Shown here piece after piece: positions 33,617-45,268 of a stretch of 64,000 nucleotides of DNA; positions within the stretch are counted from its first letter, which is position 1; each line of letters starts with the position of its first letter. The stretch covers positions 79,780-143,779 of the forward strand of contig NW_026252146.1 in NCBI RefSeq assembly GCF_025399195.1. Reading direction: 5' to 3'. Source of the stretch: Umbelopsis ramanniana AG. Taxonomy: Eukaryota > Mucoromycota > Umbelopsidomycetes > Umbelopsidales > Umbelopsidaceae. Made by a program: the position numbers and the translations under genes. The notes beneath the pieces are model-generated. The model saw nothing but the letters and a program-made list of their open reading frames with translations. It did not search any database and was not told the origin of the DNA.

Positions 33617-35714
33617 TTAGTGTCGCCATACTTTCAATTGTCTATCCTTGCCGCCACTAGCGACCTTGTCACCTCCTGGACTCCAATCCACACTGAATAC
33701 CTGTGTAAAATATAAGGTTAATAACGAATTGTTTGTCTTTGCATATGCCGTAGCTTCGCAATGCATTATCGTACCTCGTCCAAATGACCAGGAAGGTCTA
33801 ACTTGATTTTCTTGGTTTTAAGATCCCAAATCTTGAGTGTAGTGTCCTTGCTGCTGCTGATAAGCATACGGCTGTCGCTAGACCAGCAGATCTGGTATAC
33901 TGGGCCAACATGGCCTCTCAATGACGCGATGAATTTTCCACTTTGACCGTCCCATAATTTAACAGAGTTATCGAATGAAGCGCTGGCAATAAGTCGGCCG
34001 TCAGGCGAAAAGCTAACATGATTGACTAATTTCTGGTGACCGGTTAAACGGGCCAACGGCTTCTTGTTCGCTTCGGGTTCCCAGAAGAACATTGTGAAAT
34101 CGTCTGATCCTGATACCAACCGTTCAGGTTGCTTTCCCTTAGCAGCCTGATAGCGTTCCAGAGCCAATTTTTGACCTATAGCATCGATTAATTATTTTCC
34201 AAGTCATGGTTAACATATCACAAACTGTTACTCCTGTCCCACCTTCTTCTTCCGTCTTGAATCGCTTTCCAGTGTGATCGTATGGACCAGTACGGAGAAC
34301 AAAGTCTGTGCTTAGAGCCAAAGAGTTGACCTGAAAGTAGAATTAGCATACACTGTTTGTATAACTTAAGGCGCCTCAGTTAGTCTACGGATCCTTACCC
34401 AGTGACCATGTCCTTGAAGTGTTTTGACAAGAACACCCTGAAAATGATTATCAAAAAGTCAGCCAACAGATCTTCACAAGACCGATCGAACTAGTAAATT
34501 CAAAAACCTACCGAAGAGTTCCAGACCTTGATGGTCTTATCCTGAGAGGCAGTATAGATCAAACCTTCACCGCCCCATTTCACACAAGTGACGGCTGCAG
34601 TATGTTGTGAGATGCTCATGATCATACGTCTCATAGATGTATCCCAAACGCGAACGGTATGATCTTTGGATGAACTTGCCAATCGATTAGCCTTTGAGTT
34701 ACTATTGACAGGAGGAAATGAATAAATTAGCCAATTAGTTCATAACCCATATTTATACGTACAGGCAGAGCGATAACTTACAGATGATATGGCTCCCATG
34801 CAAGACATGTAATCCATTTTGTGTGACCCTTCAATCCGTCTCCTAATGCCTTTCCAGTTTTTGGGTCCCAAAGACGAACTGTATTGTCCATACTGCCAGA
34901 TGCCAATGTTTTGCCATCAGGGGCCCAAGCGATGTAAAGAACCCATCCTTTGTGACCTATACGAAAAAAAATAATTAATATATGCTCTCTTTTCAGTGGC
35001 GAAACAAGCATTCCATGCGCTGAATGTTTGGTAGTGTTCGTACCTTTCAAAGTATGTTGTGGAGTTTCCGTATTCAAATCCCAGATTCTGACCGTGGTAT
35101 CGCCTATGGGAATGTTTAATTAATTAATCACAGGATGTAAAAGCCTACTTCATTCAGTGGCAATGCACATACCTGATCCGGTAGCTAATTGAGTACCATC
35201 GGGACTGAAGGCAACAGAGAGGATGGCCTCGGTGTGACCTACCAACACATAAGACGTTAATGGTCATAACTACGTATAATCCTCAAATTCTTCTAACTTA
35301 CCTGACAATGTTGAGCTACACCGGGTAACTGCTCGAACTTTGAAGACAGCTTGTGGTTGATAGACAATTGTGATGCTTTCTTCCGTTGATTTCGTTTTCA
35401 TATCCGACCACAAATTCTTTGTTATTTCAGTCTCTTCAACATAGAACGAATAAGGTTGAGGATCGTCTGACTAAAAAATTGGATATCATTAATTCTCTAT
35501 TTAACAAGCAATGTAGCAGAGTGGTACGGCGACGTACAGTGTTCATGAGCTGATTCAACAGCATTTCAAGCTGATCCGGTGTGGCATTGACGGGCAAGTT
35601 AAGTGGTGGGCCGGTACTTTCACCGTCCACAGACTTGAATTGTGCAATGACATTCTGACTCGCCGGTAATTCCTCGACAACTTCAGCTGCCTTTCTCTTC
35701 TGTCTACTGGCCAT
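33617..35714 (-). CDS. RSA4: Ribosome assembly WD40 protein Rsa4 / Notchless (NLE1)
   Basis: 60S pre-ribosome factor removed by the AAA-ATPase Rea1. It starts MASRQKRKAAEVVEELP. The N-terminal NLE domain (FKSVDGESTGPPLNLPVNATPDQLEMLLNQLM) is followed, over about ten exons, by WD40 repeats such as GHKGWVLYIAWAPDGKTLAS, GHTKWITCLAWEP, SQDKTIKVWN and ISSSKDTTLKIWDLK. The last exon is VFSVDWSPGGDKVASGGKDRQLKVW plus Arg-His and stop, the conserved Notchless end. Length and order fit the family. Confidence 0.95.
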
Positions 35715-36911
35715 CGTATGCGATCGTTTTACGGGTGGAGTTTGGGCCACCAATTTTTTTTGCCAAAATTTCAATCTTCTTTAATTACGCTGTCACAAAG
35801 CAGTACCAGCTTGTGGCCAGTTGATGGACAACAGGAACAAAGAATTCGGCTCAAAGGCATCGGGTAATATTCCAAGCCTGCTTATATCAAGCTGTGTCAT
35901 TATAAATTTCCATTTGTACAGGTGTGTATATCTTCCAACAACGTCTCAAGTCTCGTTTGCAAAATTTATTTATGTTTCTGCGTCTCAGTATCTCGCTTTT
36001 ATGGTATGGACAGCATTTGCATTAAACAACGCCAATTCAACCCTTATCAATCCGGTATTAAAATTGGAGTGCTGCCTCCGCATGATAAACCACTGGAGAC
36101 TGCACGAGCTCATTGTTTACGGCTTGACCATGTGATATTCTATATTTCGAAAGTATAGCGCAATGGTGCAAAATTCAATTGCCAGTGTTGAGAGACAAGT
36201 TTCGTCTTTCGTCCTGTACTCCTGACACAACAACAATCAGTTTTGCAAATGGCGTATGGATTTCTTGATATGAGGCAGGTGTAAATGAAGCCATTTTGAA
36301 CAATGTTAACCAGCCAACTCTATGCTGGACAATGGTAATACCGTTGAACAAAAGTGAAAGCGATAAAGGGCATCCAACGTACGAAAGGAAAAGTATCCAG
36401 TGTTTGCGATGTAAAAATACCCAGCGCTATTAATTGTCTTGGATACGATTGGCTAACTTGGAAAGCCCTTGCAATCCCAGCGCTACAAAAGGCAGTCAAT
36501 AAGTGCGCCAAAGTTGGGATTTCCATCGTTTCTTCATTTTTGGAACCTCTACCAAAGTCGAATCTTTGCGCCACAGTGCCGCTTTCTGTTAACAACCAAA
36601 AGGTAATGTCATGGACTTAAGTTATATTCTAGTGCGGCAGTGGACCTGAAATGGTGTTTGAAATTGCATAACTGCGACAAAGTGTTGTGCTAGGTGTCGA
36701 CTGCGCTGATCTGGAAACACGTTGCCATTACGTTTATGAAAACAAAACCACTGAAGCTTTGCCGACCTAAACACTTTATACAACGGTTAAACGAAAACTC
36801 AAAGCTATCATCCATATATCAAAACTTGGTTTATTCTTCACCTGATTTCTGATCCGTGTTCCTCTTTTTTTCTTTCTCTCTTTCTTTTTGGTTCAGGCAC
36901 ACGCTGTAGAA
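35715..36911. other. Intergenic, 1.2 kb divergent region
   Basis: Upstream space of RSA4 and the PH-domain gene. Short frames on both strands (for example 36320-36620) show no family resemblance. A pyrimidine-rich tract ending in ttcag at 36890-36896, just before the PH gene ATG, looks like the acceptor of a 5' UTR intron. Confidence 0.45.
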
Positions 36912-39900
36912 ATGAGCGAGTTCAGCCCTCGTCCGACTGCATCTAGATCTAGTGGGTACAATGCCAAGATGTCCGACATGTCACCCACAATGAAGGAACT
37001 TGGCATAGATACTCATGTACCTCGTAGACCTGGACCCATTCCTTCACCTGCATCCAACTCATCTCGTGATTCTCGAATTTTGTACGCCGAACGTTATGGC
37101 CTAACTCCATCCATGTCTAATCTGGCAGATATGAACGATGGTGATGATTCCGACGACGACCAGCCTCTGCAGCCTCTGCGTCCAATGGTACCACCAAAGA
37201 ACGTTGCTTCTGCACATATGAGCCATAGAGAATCAAGGCCATTATCAGTTCGCAACCTAGCTCCCATTACCTCTACCCGACCGCATGTGTTTATTAAACC
37301 TGCTCCACAACAGCCTCCAAATGTAGGAAATGCTCCAAGTGACATGCACTCTACACTGCGACTTTATGACGCTTTCAATCAGAAAGTTTATTTCGAAGGC
37401 TACCTTCACAAGATGAATGACCTGACTGTCGATGGCAAGCCTGTACATGATCGACAATGGTCCAAATTGTATGTAGAGCTGTGCGGATCGGTTTTGACTT
37501 TTTGGGATGCAAGCCATGTTGTAAAAAATGAAGAAACGGGCGAAACCGAAATCACCAAAGAAGACCCCATCCTACCTACCTACATCAATGTCGCTGATTC
37601 CATTGTAAACATAGTCGGAACATACCAATACGACAACCCGCCCAGAGAAAATGTGTTCCTTTTGAGCTCTGCTGGGTCCAATCGTTATTTCTTGCAAGCT
37701 CCTAACCCACATGTCATGAATCGTTGGGTCTGTGCCATTCGACTTGCTTGCTACGAAATGACTAAGCTTCACGAAATCTACACCCGCACCTTCCTTGCAC
37801 GTCACACTTGGGCTGACCTATTTGAAAAGCAGAACAGCAAGTTTGAAGGATGGATACAGGCAAGATTTGGCGGCGCAACTGAATGGCAACGGTACTGGGC
37901 CGTAGTGACGGACAAACGTGATGAAAAACGTCTTTTTGGCAAGAAATCCATTGCTTCTCGAGGTCAGCTCATGTTTTACGAGACTAAGAAATCCAAGGTC
38001 CCCGCCATCACCATTGTCAACGTCCTGTGTGCATATGCTGTGTATCCAGAGAACCCAAAGCTGATTAACATGGGCACGATGCTTAAAGTGGAAGGTAGCA
38101 TGTATTCGTCCACCACAAAAGACCAACATAATGGAAGTGCAAACGCCTTTGCGCTATTAATGACTGCAAGCAGCAAGGAAATGGTACAATGGCTCATTGG
38201 AATTTTTGATGCTTTCAAGTTGTACGGTAGACCGGAGCGACTCCTTTCCGATGCGAGCAATACCAACTCACTCAATTTTGCTGAACCCGTATTTGGGCAT
38301 CAACCAAGATTATTCCTAGAAGTAGGCGAGATCGAACACATCAATGTACAGAATGAGACTTTGTTGGACAGTAAGGTTGCATTTGCTGGAGTGTTACGTT
38401 CCAAACTCGAGCATCAAAACCGCATGCCACTACCACCGCCGCATTTGGCTGGTCGTACCAATAGCATGCCCTTGATATCTAATGTCTCTGCACCGCAAGA
38501 CTTTTCATCGTGGTCAGGACAGAATAATTCGGAACGATTGCCATTACCTGTTGCACCTGCCATGAACCAGTCAACCACTCCTGTCCGATCCAGCACATTC
38601 CCTGTAGCACCACCTCCACCTACTCCTTCACCTATCCTGGGATCACGCAATGGTTTGAAGGCTGGCAAAAATGGAACACGTTATGTGGCGGACTCCAGCG
38701 ATGAGAGTGAAAATGGCAAAGACGATGAAGAGGAAGAAGAAGAGAGTGATGATGATACCATCTTTAGAAAGACCGCAACATCGGATCATCGACCATCCAT
38801 CGGCTCACGCTCAGCATCCCCCCATAGTCCTACAGAAAGCCAGTATCTCAACATGGCTGGATTTGGTGAACCATTCTCACTTTCACTTCCTGCGCATGGT
38901 TTAGCCGATGTCGACTCATCACCACCCCACCAAGAGCACTCTAAGTCGGCTTCGACTCCAGGCCTCAAAGTTATTAATAGTGAACTCCCTAGACCCGATA
39001 TTGGGTTTCCATCAACCGAGTCAAAAGAGGATGTTGAACCACAGCAGCCCGGCAGTCAACCAAAGGTACCCGAGCATGAGTTTGAAGCAGTCAAAACAGA
39101 ACCTGAATCCCACTCCATTCCTCCTCTTGGTGTGACTCCAATTGCTGCTGCCATGGCTACTATGCACATTAACTCTCCAACTGCAACCGACTTTGATATG
39201 GGAGAACAAATGACACGACAAGCTGTCTTGAATGCGACTGCTAGAGTATTGGAAAGTGGTGGCAGTTCAAAAGGCAGCAGCGAGGCATCTACTTCCAATC
39301 GACGCATGCCCAAGAAGCAGCCTCCTGCTAGCAGTGTGAGCGGCTCAGAACCTGACCATGGCAATGATGAGGTCAGCGATGTATCGTATCAAGAATCAGA
39401 CGATGCACCATTGGCTGGTGGCCCCAACCCAACATTCGCTTATCATAGAGCATCGAGTCAGCCCATGCCGTCATCTCCCTCAATGCAATCGGGCAAAATG
39501 AAAGGTAGTGGACCACCGTCTATGTACGGATCTGAATTTGAGCAACCTCAGCAACGTCAGATGTGGGACCAGCAATCCATGATGCAGCAACAACAAGATA
39601 TGTACTATGGAAATGATGACATGCAAAGCCAAGCCAGCGGTTATTATAATGGACGCATGCCTATGTACCCTCGAGGATTCTTTCCAGACGATGACAATCG
39701 ATCTATGTACAGTAACATGCAAGGTGTTGAAGGGCCGGCAATACCCATGCTTGGGGACAATTTTGTTCGACAAAACAGCTTGTTAGACATGTATCAGCAG
39801 GAGCAGTTGAACGCAAGGGAGCAAACCGAGTTCGCTAAAGCCACCGGCCAGCCGTTGATTCATGTTCCTACCAAACCACCGGAGCCTCGCACTGGCCTGC

Positions 39901-40631
39901 TCGGTCTGATTACACAACGTGAGCAAGACAAGAAAGATGGAAACAAGGCTAAGGAACGCATCAATATGATGCAGGCAGAGTTGGATCGAGAAAGGATGAT
40001 GGAACGAGAACAGCAACGCCGTATGATGGAACAACGTCAGCAGCAACAGTTCATGCAAGCCGTAAGTGAAGCAAATATAAAGATGACCATCGTCCTATAT
40101 CTCTAAATGTATGCGTTTTCTTTTACTCAGAACATGATGAATCCAATGGCCATGAACATGATGGGCATGGGTATGCCCATGATGGACCCAAGAATGTCTA
40201 TGATGTCCGGTATGGGTATGATGGATCCCAGAATGTCGATGATGTCGAATATGGGCATGATGAATCCTATGATGAATCCAATGGCCATGAATATGGGTAT
40301 GAATCCTATGATGCTCGACCCCCGTATGGCTATGATGAACCCGTACGCCAATATGCGTGGATCTCAATACGGTGGAAGTGTGTATGGTGGTGGCTTTCCT
40401 GGTAGTCCCGGAAGTGTAGCAGGAAGTCGATTTGGTGGCCTTGCCGATGATGAAGACGACGAAGAGGATGAGGATGATAATATTCCCCTTGGAAGATCTG
40501 CTAGTACGCAAGATCTCGCTGACAAAAACTTGAAGCAACCTACTCCATCCAACTCCAGCGCAAGAGACAGCCACTCTTCCAATAATTCAGGCAGCAGCAA
40601 GTCCAAACAATCTAACAAAGAAGCGCAGTAA
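36912..40631 (+). CDS. Tandem PH-domain protein (Caf120/Skg3-like) with Met-rich C-terminus
   Basis: Exons 36912-40061 and 40131-40631 join in phase 0 to 1216 residues. A disordered N-terminus precedes two PH domains, at about residues 158-285 (YFEGYLHKMNDLTVDGKPV ... NRWVCAIRLACYE) and 308-430 (FEGWIQARFGGATEWQRYW ... MVQWLIGIFDAFK). This is the layout of budding-yeast Caf120 and Skg3, bud-neck and CCR4-NOT associated proteins. A long Ser/Pro/Asp-rich region and a Gln/Met-rich coiled segment (REQQRRMMEQRQQQQ) follow. The second exon opens with about 70 residues dominated by Met, Asn and Pro. The ATG at 36912 was chosen over an in-frame TTG at 36888. Confidence 0.85.
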
Positions 40632-40948
40632 ACCAGATGACAGTGCTCTCCCATCCACAATCCTAAATTTTGCATCTATAACACAATCTTTTTCTCTATG
40701 AGACGAGTATTCTCAAATCAGCTTCTCCTCCCTACGATTTTTTTCACAGCATTCATTTTAATCATTTTCTTTCGTGCTATGTACACTATGAACTTTTATC
40801 TTGCTTAGAATCTCCCATACATTCTTTTTTAACACAAGTGAAATTATGATGAAAATTAGCAGTCACAGCCCTTAGCGTTGTTTGTGTATGTGATCAACTT
40901 TTTTTTCTCGAGTGCACTTTCTGTAGAACATTGTAGAGACAATCCATC
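40632..40948. other. Intergenic, 0.3 kb
   Basis: T-rich 3' flank of the PH gene and short upstream region of the GTPase gene. Nothing specific was seen. Confidence 0.5.
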
Positions 40949-42698
40949 ATGTCTGTGCTCAAAAGGATCGAGGTACATTGCACAGCACATACTATTTTTT
41001 GGACGAATGCTTACGTTCTCATGCTGACCATTTTGTTCTTTCTAGGAAATCGAGGTAAAATTTCGACTAACGATTCCATTGAACCCCAATCAAACAATGC
41101 CTTATTGACGTAATGCATTCTGTCGACGTTAGGCCGAAATGGCCAGAACGCAAAAGAACAAAGCAACCTCCAACCATTTAGGTCTTCTCAAAGCCAAACT
41201 TGCTAAGCTTCGTCGTGAGCTGTTGACTCCAAGCAGTGGTGGTGGTGGTGGCGGTGGTAAGCAATTGTTTAGATCTACGATATTCTCAACATGACGAGAT
41301 CATGTTAACTGATCGTCCTGTTCCTTATTTAGTCGGTTTCGACGTTGCAAAGACTGGTGTTGCTCGTATTGGTTTTGTTGGTACGTACATAGTGGAGCGG
41401 TTGTATTTGATACATCAACCTATAACTAATCTCTCTTCCTCACAGGTTTCCCGTCGGTCGGTAAATCAACTCTCATGTCCAAGCTCACTGGAACACACTC
41501 TGAAGTCGGCGCATACGAATTCACAACATTGACAACCGTGCCCGGTATTGTGCAATATAAAGGTGCTAAACTTCAGATCCTGGATTTACCAGGCATTATC
41601 GAAGGTGCAAAGGACGGTAAAGGTCGTGGTCGCCAAGTCATTGCTGTGGCTCGTACCTGCTCATTGATCTTTATCGTGTTGGATGTGCTCAAGCCTCTTA
41701 CCGACAAGGGTATCATCGAAAAGGAAATGGAAGGCTTTGGTATTCGACTTAACAAGAAGCCACCGAATATTGCATTCAAAAAGAAGGAGAAGGGCGGTAT
41801 CACGGTCACCAACACTGTTCCTTTGACTAACTTTGATGCTGATGAAATCAAGGCTGTTCTCAGCGAATATCGTATTCACAACGCCGATGTCAACATTAAG
41901 GAAGATTGTACTATTGATGAGTTCATTGACGTTATAGAGGTAAGGGTTGTCTTTACATGTGACAGATCAAAGGTTATGGAAAAAAGTTTTCTAACAAAAA
42001 AAAAAAATCTAAAAAAATCACTTCCCACATCTCGATTTTCGTGCATCACATTCCAACAGGGTAACAGGTAAGTCTACTCGCGCTTTAGTGTAGGACAATG
42101 TCTCTGCAATTGACTCACCATGTATGTCCCTCACAGAATATACATCCCCGCCGTCTATGTTCTCAACAAGATCGATTCCATCTCCATCCAAGAGCTTGAT
42201 CTGATTTACAAAATTCCTAACGCTGTTCCTATATCATCGCAACATGGATGGAACTTTGATGAGCTTTTGGAAACCATGTGGTCCGTGAGTATCGACCTTC
42301 AGACATGCTTACAACATCTAAAAAAAAAAAAAAATCGTGTGGAGAATTGTTTTCATTGACATGTGTCTGTTCGTTACTAGAAACTGGATTTGGTCCGCAT
42401 TTACACAAAACCGAAAGGCAAGTTGCCCGATTATGATCAGCCAGTGGTTCTGAAGCGCGACGCCTGCACGGTTGAAGACTTTTGTAACTGTATCCACAAA
42501 GCCATCTTGGCCAACTTTAAGAGGTAAGCAAAGGACATTGACAGGTGTAAAAAACGGGAAACATTGGTACTGATCATGGGTTTTCCATTCTTCAGCGCTC
42601 TGGTATGGGGTAACTCTGTCAAGCATAACCCTCAAAAGGTTGGCAAGGAACACGTTTTGGACGACGAAGATGTGGTGCAGATCATTAAACGTATCTAA
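40949..42698 (+). CDS. RBG1: Developmentally regulated GTP-binding protein DRG1 / Rbg1
   Basis: Translation-associated Obg-family GTPase acting with a DFRP partner on stalled ribosomes. Exon 1 is 24 nt (MSVLKRIE), exon 2 is a 9-nt micro-exon (41046-41054, EIE) and exon 3 begins [17 protein letters not shown] at 41133, restoring the invariant family N-terminus. G motifs are [19 protein letters not shown] and NKID. The C-terminal TGS domain is [19 protein letters not shown] to the IKRI end. A poly-Gly run (SSGGGGGG) precedes [16 protein letters not shown]. Other introns are short. Conservation is very high and the identification is secure. Confidence 0.97.
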
Positions 42699-43358
42699 GC
42701 CTCATCTCCCTTGTCATACCTTAAGCGACAGTAAAGTCTAGGCAATTTTTTTCAACCAAGGCCCTTTAGAAACGGCCCAATGCTGTTAATAGGAAAACAA
42801 AAATAAAAAAAATAAAAAAATAAAATTTGCACACAACGTCGGATGAAACCTGTTCTGCCGCTGCTCGTGCTGCTTGCCTTAAGTTTCTAATGGTACTCCG
42901 TTAGTAAAGAGCTGCATACCATTTAGGAAAAGAATCCGCGGCCCACGGTAACCCTTAACCCGCTGCTCATAAAAAATCTCAGCCAGAAGCAGTAGGCCCG
43001 ACCCAAAAAAAAAATTGGCCTAACTCAGCTAAACACCAGCTTATCTCGCAAAGTAACCCACACTTTTTCGAAATTTGCCGACTCCACCAAACCCAAAGAG
43101 GTTCCACAACGATTGCATAGAGGTAAATTAATCTCGGCAGGAGAAGGTTTATTGAATTAGTTCGTAACAAAAAAGTTTACCATAGAAGCATAGCATCCTT
43201 TTAGCTAACAAGACTATTATTTAATTATAAGGCAGAGCAGGAATAAAGTGGTAGCATACGATAGAGAGAGTACTATAGGAAAGCGTGTTTGATGAAAGAA
43301 ATTTTGTGTTTTGTAAAAAAAAAATCCGTCCAGCGTTGAATGTTTAGTGGAAGGAAAT
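42699..43358. other. Intergenic, 0.66 kb between convergent genes
   Basis: 3' flanks of DRG1 and the first UNC93-like gene, with an A-rich low-complexity tract at about 42796-42827. No gene was seen. Confidence 0.5.
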
Positions 43359-44756
43359 TTAGACCTTCTCATCACCAACAGATTGCTTCTCATAAGCTTC
43401 AGGTCTCTCGAGATTTTCGACACCTTCATAGTGACCACCGACCAACTTGGTCTCACCCTCAACACCTTGCAAGTTGTCGACAACTTCTTCAGTGACATCG
43501 GGAATGGTAAAGCAGACGACGTAAGCGAGCAAAAGACCAGCACCGTTAAGGGCGAAAGCAATAGCCAACTCAGTCATATAAGGAGTACGGATAGCATCAA
43601 CTTGACCAGCAATGGCGTTAGCAGCGTTCTGGATGGTCTTGTAGAAACCACCATAACGGGCAGCACGTTCAGTATCGTTGGTCATTGTTCCCAAAAGCCA
43701 GTAGATGAAACCTTGGTAGATGGCATCACCAGCACCGAAAAGAGCATATTCAATGACGAGACCGGCATATCCAGGAGACAAGACATCCATCTGAAGAGTG
43801 GGGTCGGCCTTAAGAGCAACAACGGATTCACGAGTGAACTTTTGTTGGGCGAAGATAGCTCCGATCCAGACAGCAGCCATGATAACCAAGGTGACAGTGT
43901 TACCAATGAAAGCACGACGCTTACGTTCACCAAGGAACTTCCAATCAAGGAAAAAACCAAAGAGACCAGCTCCGAAAATTTGGAACATCCAGTAGAACAA
44001 GTTGTTGAAGGCACGAGTGCGAAAAACAAAGAACTGTTGGTAGGTGTAGAACCAGTTGGAACCAGCGAACAAAGGAATCAAGACCAACATTCTCCAGTCC
44101 TTGAACAACAAGAGAACTTCAACAGCCTCACGCTTCCAGTTGGAGAATTTGTGGAGAGACACGGGGGTACCATCGGCACGGATGACCTTGCCGGGAGGAA
44201 GGAGAGCAATGGCGAGGAAAGCACCGAAAGCCATGATGACCATGAAGGCAATGTAGGTGCTTTGGGAAACAGCTTGAGCACCACCGGAAGACCATTCACG
44301 ACCAAGGGCAATGGCGGCACCGATAGTGGCACCCAAGTTGAAGATCATCCAGAAGGTAGCGAAGAACTTACCCTTCTCAGCTTCAGTGGGGTAAGACATC
44401 ATAATACCAGCTTGAGCGGTCCACAAGAAACCAGCACCAATACCGAGAAGAGCACCAGTGGCAATAGTGAAACCAGAGTTAGGGGTGAGGTAAGAACCGA
44501 TATAGAGGACATAGGTAAGAGCAGCGGGGATGATGACACGAGCACCGAACATGTTGTAGACGGGAGCACCGATAAGAGAGCAGAGAGTGAAGGTGACGGA
44601 AAGGGCAGTACCGGCATTATCGGCAGTCTTGGGATCAGCTTGACCAGCACCTCCCATACCGTTGACGGCGTTGAACATACCGGGACAGCAGAAGCAAATG
44701 AAACCGACCAGGACGACCTGGACGTAGGGGTCAGAATAGCGAATTCCCAAAACCAT
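43359..44756 (-). CDS. UNC93-like membrane protein, tandem copy 1
   Basis: Intronless 465-residue polytopic protein of the fungal UNC93-like branch of the major facilitator superfamily. It shows about eleven hydrophobic segments. Recognisable stretches are YVQVVLVGFICFCCPGMFNA at the start, LLGIGAGFLWTAQAGIMMSY (the family signature), MIFNLGATIGAAIALG and the later GAGLFGFFLDWKFLG. The substrate is unknown. Codon choice is extremely biased, as in MET6, so high expression is likely. It is nearly identical to copy 2 (47336-48742) but differs at both termini and lacks seven residues in a central loop: YQQFFVFRTRAF against YQFSAYNGGGYFNLRTRAF. Confidence 0.88.
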   Translation of the reverse strand: MVLGIRYSDPYVQVVLVGFICFCCPGMFNAVNGMGGAGQADPKTADNAGTALSVTFTLCSLIGAPVYNMFGARVIIPAALTYVLYIGSYLTPNSGFTIATGALLGIGAGFLWTAQAGIMMSYPTEAEKGKFFATFWMIFNLGATIGAAIALGREWSSGGAQAVSQSTYIAFMVIMAFGAFLAIALLPPGKVIRADGTPVSLHKFSNWKREAVEVLLLFKDWRMLVLIPLFAGSNWFYTYQQFFVFRTRAFNNLFYWMFQIFGAGLFGFFLDWKFLGERKRRAFIGNTVTLVIMAAVWIGAIFAQQKFTRESVVALKADPTLQMDVLSPGYAGLVIEYALFGAGDAIYQGFIYWLLGTMTNDTERAARYGGFYKTIQNAANAIAGQVDAIRTPYMTELAIAFALNGAGLLLAYVVCFTIPDVTEEVVDNLQGVEGETKLVGGHYEGVENLERPEAYEKQSVGDEKV

Positions 44757-44834
44757 GGTTCTTTTAGAAATGAAAGGAAAAGACTGGAGTAGCTGAGAGT
44801 TAGACTAACGAAAAGAAAAGAGAGAACTCTTGGG

Positions 44835-44843
44835 TATTTATAT
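44835..44843 (-). promoter_or_regulatory. TATA box of UNC93-like copy 1
   Basis: ATATAAATA on the minus strand, 79-87 bases before the ATG at 44756. Confidence 0.5.
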
Positions 44844-45252
44844 GAAAATTGTAGCTGAGAACGGGAACGCAACTAATCGTATCATGAGAAAGCAAAAAAA
44901 GCGTGTGTGCGATGTGGTGTTTATGATTTTGTGTCGCCAGGGTCCTGTTGAATTGAGTTGGGGTCTTACAAAGAGTACGAAGTACAAACGCCCATTAACC
45001 GCTGTATGGTATTGTGGCGGTGGAAGAAGTCCTTTTGGTCAGACAAAAACCAACGCCCTCATTAAAAGAAAGGGTCTATCAAGGGTTCGATGTCTGTATA
45101 GTTGAAACACCGCGTCTTACATTTGCTTTGTACCTTGGTGATTTTCGCTCTCTTCTGTGACTTTTGCCGCGCAGATTTTTCGTTGATCGAAATCCATGTT
45201 CTTAGACTGTTCCCCTATCTCCTTAACTTTTTCCCAAGTGGCCTTCTACCAA

Positions 45253-45268
45253 AAAGGGTCCTTCCTCA
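45253..45268. promoter_or_regulatory. Putative regulatory box shared by both UNC93 promoters (copy 1)
   Basis: AAAGGGTCCTTCCTCA, about 500 bases upstream of the copy 1 start. The same 16 bases recur at 49261-49276, about 520 bases upstream of copy 2. The equivalent distance suggests descent from one ancestral promoter and retention by function. Confidence 0.45.

Noticed and set aside
43347-44792. Long plus-strand open frame (481 codons) antisense to UNC93-like copy 1
   Set aside because: A mirror frame caused by the extreme codon bias of the minus-strand gene. The same kind of frame appears over copy 2 (47438-48979), and the translation has no domain-like hydrophobic pattern.
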